NCBI GenBank assembly: GCA_963738185.1
Contig: CAVTVA010000003.1
Location: forward strand, 1,922,001-1,986,000
Length of the DNA stretch: 64,000 nt
Direction of reading: 5' to 3'
DNA from: AP-15 sp963738185
Lineage (GTDB): Bacteria > Pseudomonadota > Alphaproteobacteria > ATCC43930 > CGMCC-115725
Shown here: piece by piece, positions 58,801 through 64,000 of the stretch
Numbering within the stretch: the stretch's first letter is position 1
Layout: every line of letters begins with the position of its first letter
Notes under the pieces: generated by a model
What the model saw: the letters and a program-made list of their open reading frames with translations, nothing else
Told to the model about the DNA's origin: nothing
Databases searched by the model: none
Program-made: the position numbers and the translations under genes

Positions 58801-61800
58801 CAGGTTTCTGCCAGGGCTGGATTGCGCCTCGCCCTCTATCAGCCGGACATACCACAGAATACCGGGGCGATGCTGCGGCTTGCCGCCTGTTTTGGGATTG
58901 CCGTCGATGTGATCGAGCCTTGCGGTTTTCTGCTCGACGACCGCCGCCTCAAGCGCGCGGCGCTCGACTACGCGGCCATTTGTCCGATCGTCCGGCATGC
59001 GTCATGGGCCGCTTTCCTCGCCGACCGCAATCCCCGCTCGCGGCTGGTGCTGATGACGACCTCCGGGACGGTGGCGCTGCACCGGTTTGCCTTCGCCGGC
59101 GACGACACGATCCTCTTTGGCCGGGAAAGCGCCGGGGCGCCGCCCTCCGTGCACGCAGCCGCGGCGGCGCGAATCGCGATCCCGCTGCGCTCACCCGCCC
59201 GCTCGCTCAACGTGGCGCTGGCCGCCGCCATCGCCCTCGGGGAAGCGTTGCGGCAGACCGCGCAGCTGGCCGAGCTATGAACGCACCCCACGCCGGCTTT
59301 CCCCCGGACCCCGTCCGCTGCGAGCGTGCCGCCGCCTGGTTCGCGGCACTGCGCGACCGCATCTGCGCGGCGTTTGAGGCGATCGAGGACGAGTTTGTCG
59401 CAGGGTGTGCGCCCGACGGGCCGGCCGGCCGGTTCGAGCGCGCCCGGTGGGAGCGTCCGGGCGGGGGCGGCGGCACCACCGCGATCATGCGCGGGCGGGT
59501 CTTCGAAAAGGTCGGGGTCAACATCTCGACCGTGTCGGGCGAATTCTCGCCCGAGTTCCGCAACGACATTCCCGGCGCCGGAGAGGACCCGCGCTTTTGG
59601 GCAGGCGGCATTTCGCTGGTCGCCCATCTGCGCTCGCCCTTGGTCCCGGCGGTGCATCTGAACACCCGGTACATCGTCACCGGCAAGGCCTGGTTCGGCG
59701 GCGGCAGCGATCTGACCCCGATCTACCCCGACACCGAGGCGGAAGAGGCGTTTCACGCGGCGCTGGCCGGTGCCTGCAACAGCTATGACCCCGAATGCCA
59801 CGCCCGCTTCAAGGCCTGGTGCGACGAATATTTTTTTCTCCCGCATCGCGGCGAGGCGCGCGGCGCCGGCGGGATTTTTTTCGATTATCTCGACAGCGGC
59901 GACTGGGAGCGGGACTTTGCCTTTGTCCGCGCGCTCGGCGAGGCATTCTTCGAGGCGTATCCGGCGATCGTGCGGAAGCGCATGCGGCTTTCCTGGACCC
60001 CCGAGCAGCGCCGCCACCAGCTGGTGCGCCGCGGCCGATACGTCGAGTTCAACCTGCTCTACGACCGCGGCACTCGCTTTGGGCTGAAGACCGGCGGCAA
60101 CGTCGAGGCAATCCTGATGTCGCTGCCGCCCGAGGCCGCCTGGCCCTGATGGCGGGAACGCCCAAACCGCGGCGGGTGTTGACGAGCGCGAGCCATGGCC
60201 AAAGCAAATATCGACGACCGCGCCGCGTTGCAGCGGATTTATCCGGCGGAAGCCTTTGCCGCCGACGCCGCGCAGAACGATCTCCCGTCGAGCACCGTCC
60301 TGAAGGGAGTGCGGGTGTTGTCGGCCCCCGACGCGGCCGGGGAGTTCGAGCTGGAGCCGGGGAGCCGGCAGGTCGGCGAGGCCGCCGCAGCACCATTCCT
60401 CGAGCCGCACCGGCGCGCAGGCGTTCAGCCCGGTGCAGATCCACGCGCCGGATACGAGCAATTTCTTGACGACGTCGTCGAAGCGGCGCGGCAATTTGGC
60501 TATGAGGCCGAGCGAAGCCCCGGCCAGGGAGATCCGCGAATCCGCGGTCTGCGGCAATGACCATGTTGGGCTAAACCTGCTGGATCGCGGATAGCAGCCA
60601 GCCGCTGCCGCGGCTGCGGACAAACGTCCACACTTCCTCGGTTTCCACCGGAACGCGCGGGTCGCCGCCGACAACCGCGTCGCGCTCGCCGGGCGATGTC
60701 GCGAGGCGCACGACATAGTCGAGCGCGCGCCAGCGCAGATAGGCTGTCGCGTATTGCAGGTCGCGCTCCTCCCAGCTCTCGCTCAGCTCGCCTTTGAGAA
60801 GCTGCACATCGGTGATGATGTTGCGCACGCCTTGGCTGACGTTGCGGGTCAGCTCCTCCGAGAAATAGTTCAGCATCTCGGGCGTCGTCAGCCGCCGCAG
60901 GCGATCGAGATCGCCGGCGCTCCAGGCCTCCTGGACCGCTGCGTGCAGCCGCTGGAACGATTGCAGATCGGCGTCGGCCAGGTTGACGTCACGGCCGCGC
61001 CCTGCCGGCATCGCCGCCCCAACCGCCCCACGGCGGGCGATCGGACCGGCCCCGCCGCCGCGCCAGCCCGACGACGCCGCCCCGCGGCGCAACAGACGCA
61101 AGGCGAACCAGGCGAGCGCAACAATGATCACGATCCACAGCAGCGCGCCAATCGCCGATCCGGCGCCGCCCCCGGCTTCCCGCGCCGCCGCGCCATGCCC
61201 AAACAGCCACGAGCCAAAAACGCCGCCGGCAAGCCCGGTCAGGAATGGATGGCGCTGAAAAAAGCTGCCGCCATAGGCGGGGTAGCCCGATCGCGGAGCG
61301 ACGCCCGGCTGAGCGGCGGGCGGCGGGCGCAGGCTGCGATTGAGCGGCTGCGCGCCGTTGTTCTCCCAGCTGCGCGCGCCCCGGCTGCCCATGCTCGACG
61401 GCCGGCCGCCAAACGAATGACCGGCCCGCGCCTCGGCCAGCGCCGGCGCCAGAGCCAAAAACGCGCAGCAGCACAATGCGAGCCAGACGCGCCAGCTCAG
61501 CCTCGCTTTCGACATGGCCCCTCCGCCCCGGAAACGCCGGGAAGCGCTATGCGGCAGCATATGGTGCCGGCGCCGGTCTGCCGAAGCGCCAGGTGCCGAA
61601 AATTGCCCGAGTTCGGCATGGCGCCGAGCTCGATGGCACCGGGCTCGATGGCGCCGGGCTCGATGGCGCCGGGCCCGACGGCCGGCCCGACGGCCAGGCA
61701 GCGGGTTGCTTGCTTGATTGAGGCTCTACCCAACCCAAATAACACGAGCAGAAATGTGATCCACGGTCGGGCGCCGCGTGCGGGCCAGAGCGTGGCTTCT

Positions 61801-64000
61801 TGCTCTTCCGAGGAGAAACCGGATGTCGCGGCTATCGCTGTTCAATTCGCCCTTGCTCTTGGGGTTCGACCATTTCGAGCGTGCGCTCGACCGGGTCAGC
61901 AAGATCTCGAGCGATGGATATCCGCCCTACAACATTGAGCAGCTCGGCGGCAACGCGCTGCGGATCACCTTGGCGGTTGCCGGGTTTACCATGGGCGATC
62001 TCGCCATCACGGTCGAGGACAACCAGCTCGTCGTGCGCGGCAAGCAGGCTGACGAGACCGAGCGGGTGTACCTGCATCGCGGCATCGCGGCCCGTCAGTT
62101 CCAGCGCTCCTTTGTGCTGGCCGAGGGGATTGAGATCAGCGGAGCGTGGCTCGAGAACGGATTGCTCCATGTCGATCTCGTCCGGCCCGAGGTGGAGAGC
62201 AAGATTCGCACGGTCGAAATCAAGGGTGCAGCCGCGGCGGCCGACGGCGGGGCGCAGGGTCCGCGTCGCTGATTGGGCACAGCGGCCGCGGGCCGGGCGC
62301 GAGGAAGGATCGTAATGGAAAAGATTGAACGGATTCGACAGATGTCGGCACGCGAGCTGGCGCTCTTCGGCATGCAGGACATGGCTTACATCAAGCGGGT
62401 TGTGGTCGATCAAACCCCCGGCTACGCGGTGCATGCAGCGGACGGCACGCAGATCGCCGTGCTGCCCGATCGCGATGTCGCTTTCGCAACGGTGCGCCAG
62501 CATGATCTCGAACCTCTGAGCGTGCACTAGGGGCGGTTTTCGCCCGAGTTGACGCCCTCGGGCACGCATCACCCGCACCCCGACCCGCCCCATCGAGGGG
62601 CGGGAGCACAAAATAGGAGCGCTGATCCAGGCCCTCCCCCTTGATGGGGGCGGGTTTGGGAGGGGTGAGCGCGGTGCGATTTGATCGGAAACTGCTCTAG
62701 AGGCGTCAGACGGCTTGGCTCGCCGTCAGATCGGTCAACAGGGCATAGAGCGCGTCGGCGTTGTCGGTGCCGCGCAGCTTCTCGCAAACCACGCGGTCGC
62801 GCAGCATCCGGGACACCCGGGCAAGCGCCTTCAGGTGGTCCGCCCCGGCGGTTTCCGGCGCCAGCAGCAGAAAGATCAGGTCGACCGGCTGATCGTCGAT
62901 TGCCTCGAATGGGATCGGCCGATCGAGCCGGGCGAAGATGCCATAGAGCCTCGAGAGGCCCGGGAGCTTGCCATGCGGAACGGCGATCCCCAGGCCGATC
63001 CCGGTCGTGCCCAGGCGCTCGCGCTCGGTCAGGACATCGTAGATCACTCGCTCGTGAACCCCGGTCATCGCGGCAGCGCGCTTGGCCAGCTCCTGCAGGG
63101 CCTGCCTTTTATTGGCCGCGCGCAGCTGGGCAACGATGCTTCTCGGCGTTATCAGATCGGCGATCTCCATGAGTTGGTGCGCCGCTCCCCTAAATAAGTT
63201 TCAATCCGCGTCCGCGCAGCGCAGTTTCGCGGGGCAGTCACATGGGTCACCCGCGAATGGCGGCCGATAGAGTGCGGGCTCAGCCATCAACGGCCATCCG
63301 GGCTTTAGGCCGGCCGCTCGGCTGAGCGGCGGACGGGGTCGAGCTCTGGATCGACCCAGCCGATATTCCCGTCGGCACGCCGATACACCAGATTGAGCTC
63401 GCCATGGGACCGGTTGCGGAACAGCAGCACCGGCGCGTCGGCCAAGTCCATGCGCATCACCGCCTCGCCGACGGTCAAGCGCGGCAGCTCGGTGCTGATC
63501 TCGGCAATGACCGCGGGCCCGCCGGCTGCCCCCTCCTCCTCTTCGGCCTCCTCGATCACGGGCGCCAGCACATAGTCCCGCGCGCGCTCTGCAAGATCGG
63601 CCGGCTCGCGGGCTTTAGCATGGTGATCGCGAAGCCGCCGCTTGTAGCGGCGCAGCTGCTTGGCCAAACGCTCCGCCGCGGCGTCAAAGCCGGCATAAGC
63701 ATCGCCGGCCGCGGCCCCAGCGTTGACGACGATTCCCCGGCCAATGTGGAGAGAGACCTCGGCGCGAACCAGATGCGCCTCTTTCGAGAGCACGACATGG
63801 GCTTCGATTGCGGTCTTAAAGTATTTTTCCAAAAGGGATTCTAAGCTAGATTCGACGCGCTGACGCAGCGTGTCGCCGATCTCGACCTGTTTTCCCGTCA
63901 CCGTCAGCTGCATGGACCTGATTGCCTCTTCCGCCGGCCGAGCTGCCGCCGAGCATCCCACACGCGAAGTTGGGAACGCCCTAGAGCGCGATCAAGCGCC

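Overview
The window is high-GC DNA, densely coded on both strands, from an alphaproteobacterium, most likely of the Rhodospirillales or a neighbouring order (inference). The basis is the gene content and order: lgt-midA-pgeF-lipoprotein-prs-rplY-pth-ychF, petB-petC-mtaP-mtnA, Hsp20-DUF1150-ptsN-hpf, and ssb near uvrA, together with an acetolactate synthase carrying the AGEASILMN form of the cofactor motif. No rRNA, tRNA, CRISPR array or prophage was recognised.

Positions 1-23.5 kb form an accessory catabolic region. It holds an acyl-CoA dehydrogenase (cut by the window edge), an acyl-CoA synthetase divergent from a D-aminoacylase-type amidohydrolase, two SDR dehydrogenases, an epoxide-hydrolase-like enzyme, an ACMSD-like amidohydrolase, an amidase with its GatC/AtzG-like small partner, a DOPA-dioxygenase-like protein, a GMC oxidoreductase, a HbpS/GlcG protein, an orphan molybdopterin hydroxylase large subunit and a ThDP-dependent enzyme. 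The look is that of a soil heterotroph handling organic acids, amides and aromatic or lipid-like substrates. Relics (an IS1380 transposase, a lipoprotein split by a 119-bp palindromic element) and small mobile repeats lie between these genes.

Positions 23.7-32.3 kb combine a two-gene restriction-modification system, ssb, a trypsin/PDZ protease and uvrA with a cluster of small defence or toxin-antitoxin genes: a DinD remnant, a Phd/PIN pair, and an MNT/HEPN pair that appears broken by an ~80-95 bp inversion. Positions 32.3-35.8 kb are a three-gene patatin, dienelactone hydrolase and LLM-oxidoreductase operon. From 36 to 64 kb the content is mainly core: serB/miaA, branched-chain amino acid synthesis (ilvB, ilvH, ilvC), a PAS histidine kinase with glgA, a TMEM175-like channel, a PemK/MazF-type toxin-antitoxin pair, the ychF-to-lgt operon, methionine salvage with cytochrome bc1, trmL-hemF, a Tim44-domain protein, and the heat-shock/PTS-Ntr/hibernation group. 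A full petA is missing where it is expected; only a degenerate C-terminal piece remains.

Two things cut across the window. First, many conserved genes (uvrA, serB, ilvH, prs, midA, the ThDP enzyme, amidase) carry single-base frameshifts. Four of these fall exactly on GANTC, the CcrM methylation motif, which points to base-calling error rather than true pseudogenes. Second, there is a nested set of small palindromic elements: a 228-bp element in two copies with 5-bp target duplications, a 42-bp module sitting inside hairpin loops in opposite orientations (a third copy sits in frame inside the transposase relic), and several CTAG-bounded elements.
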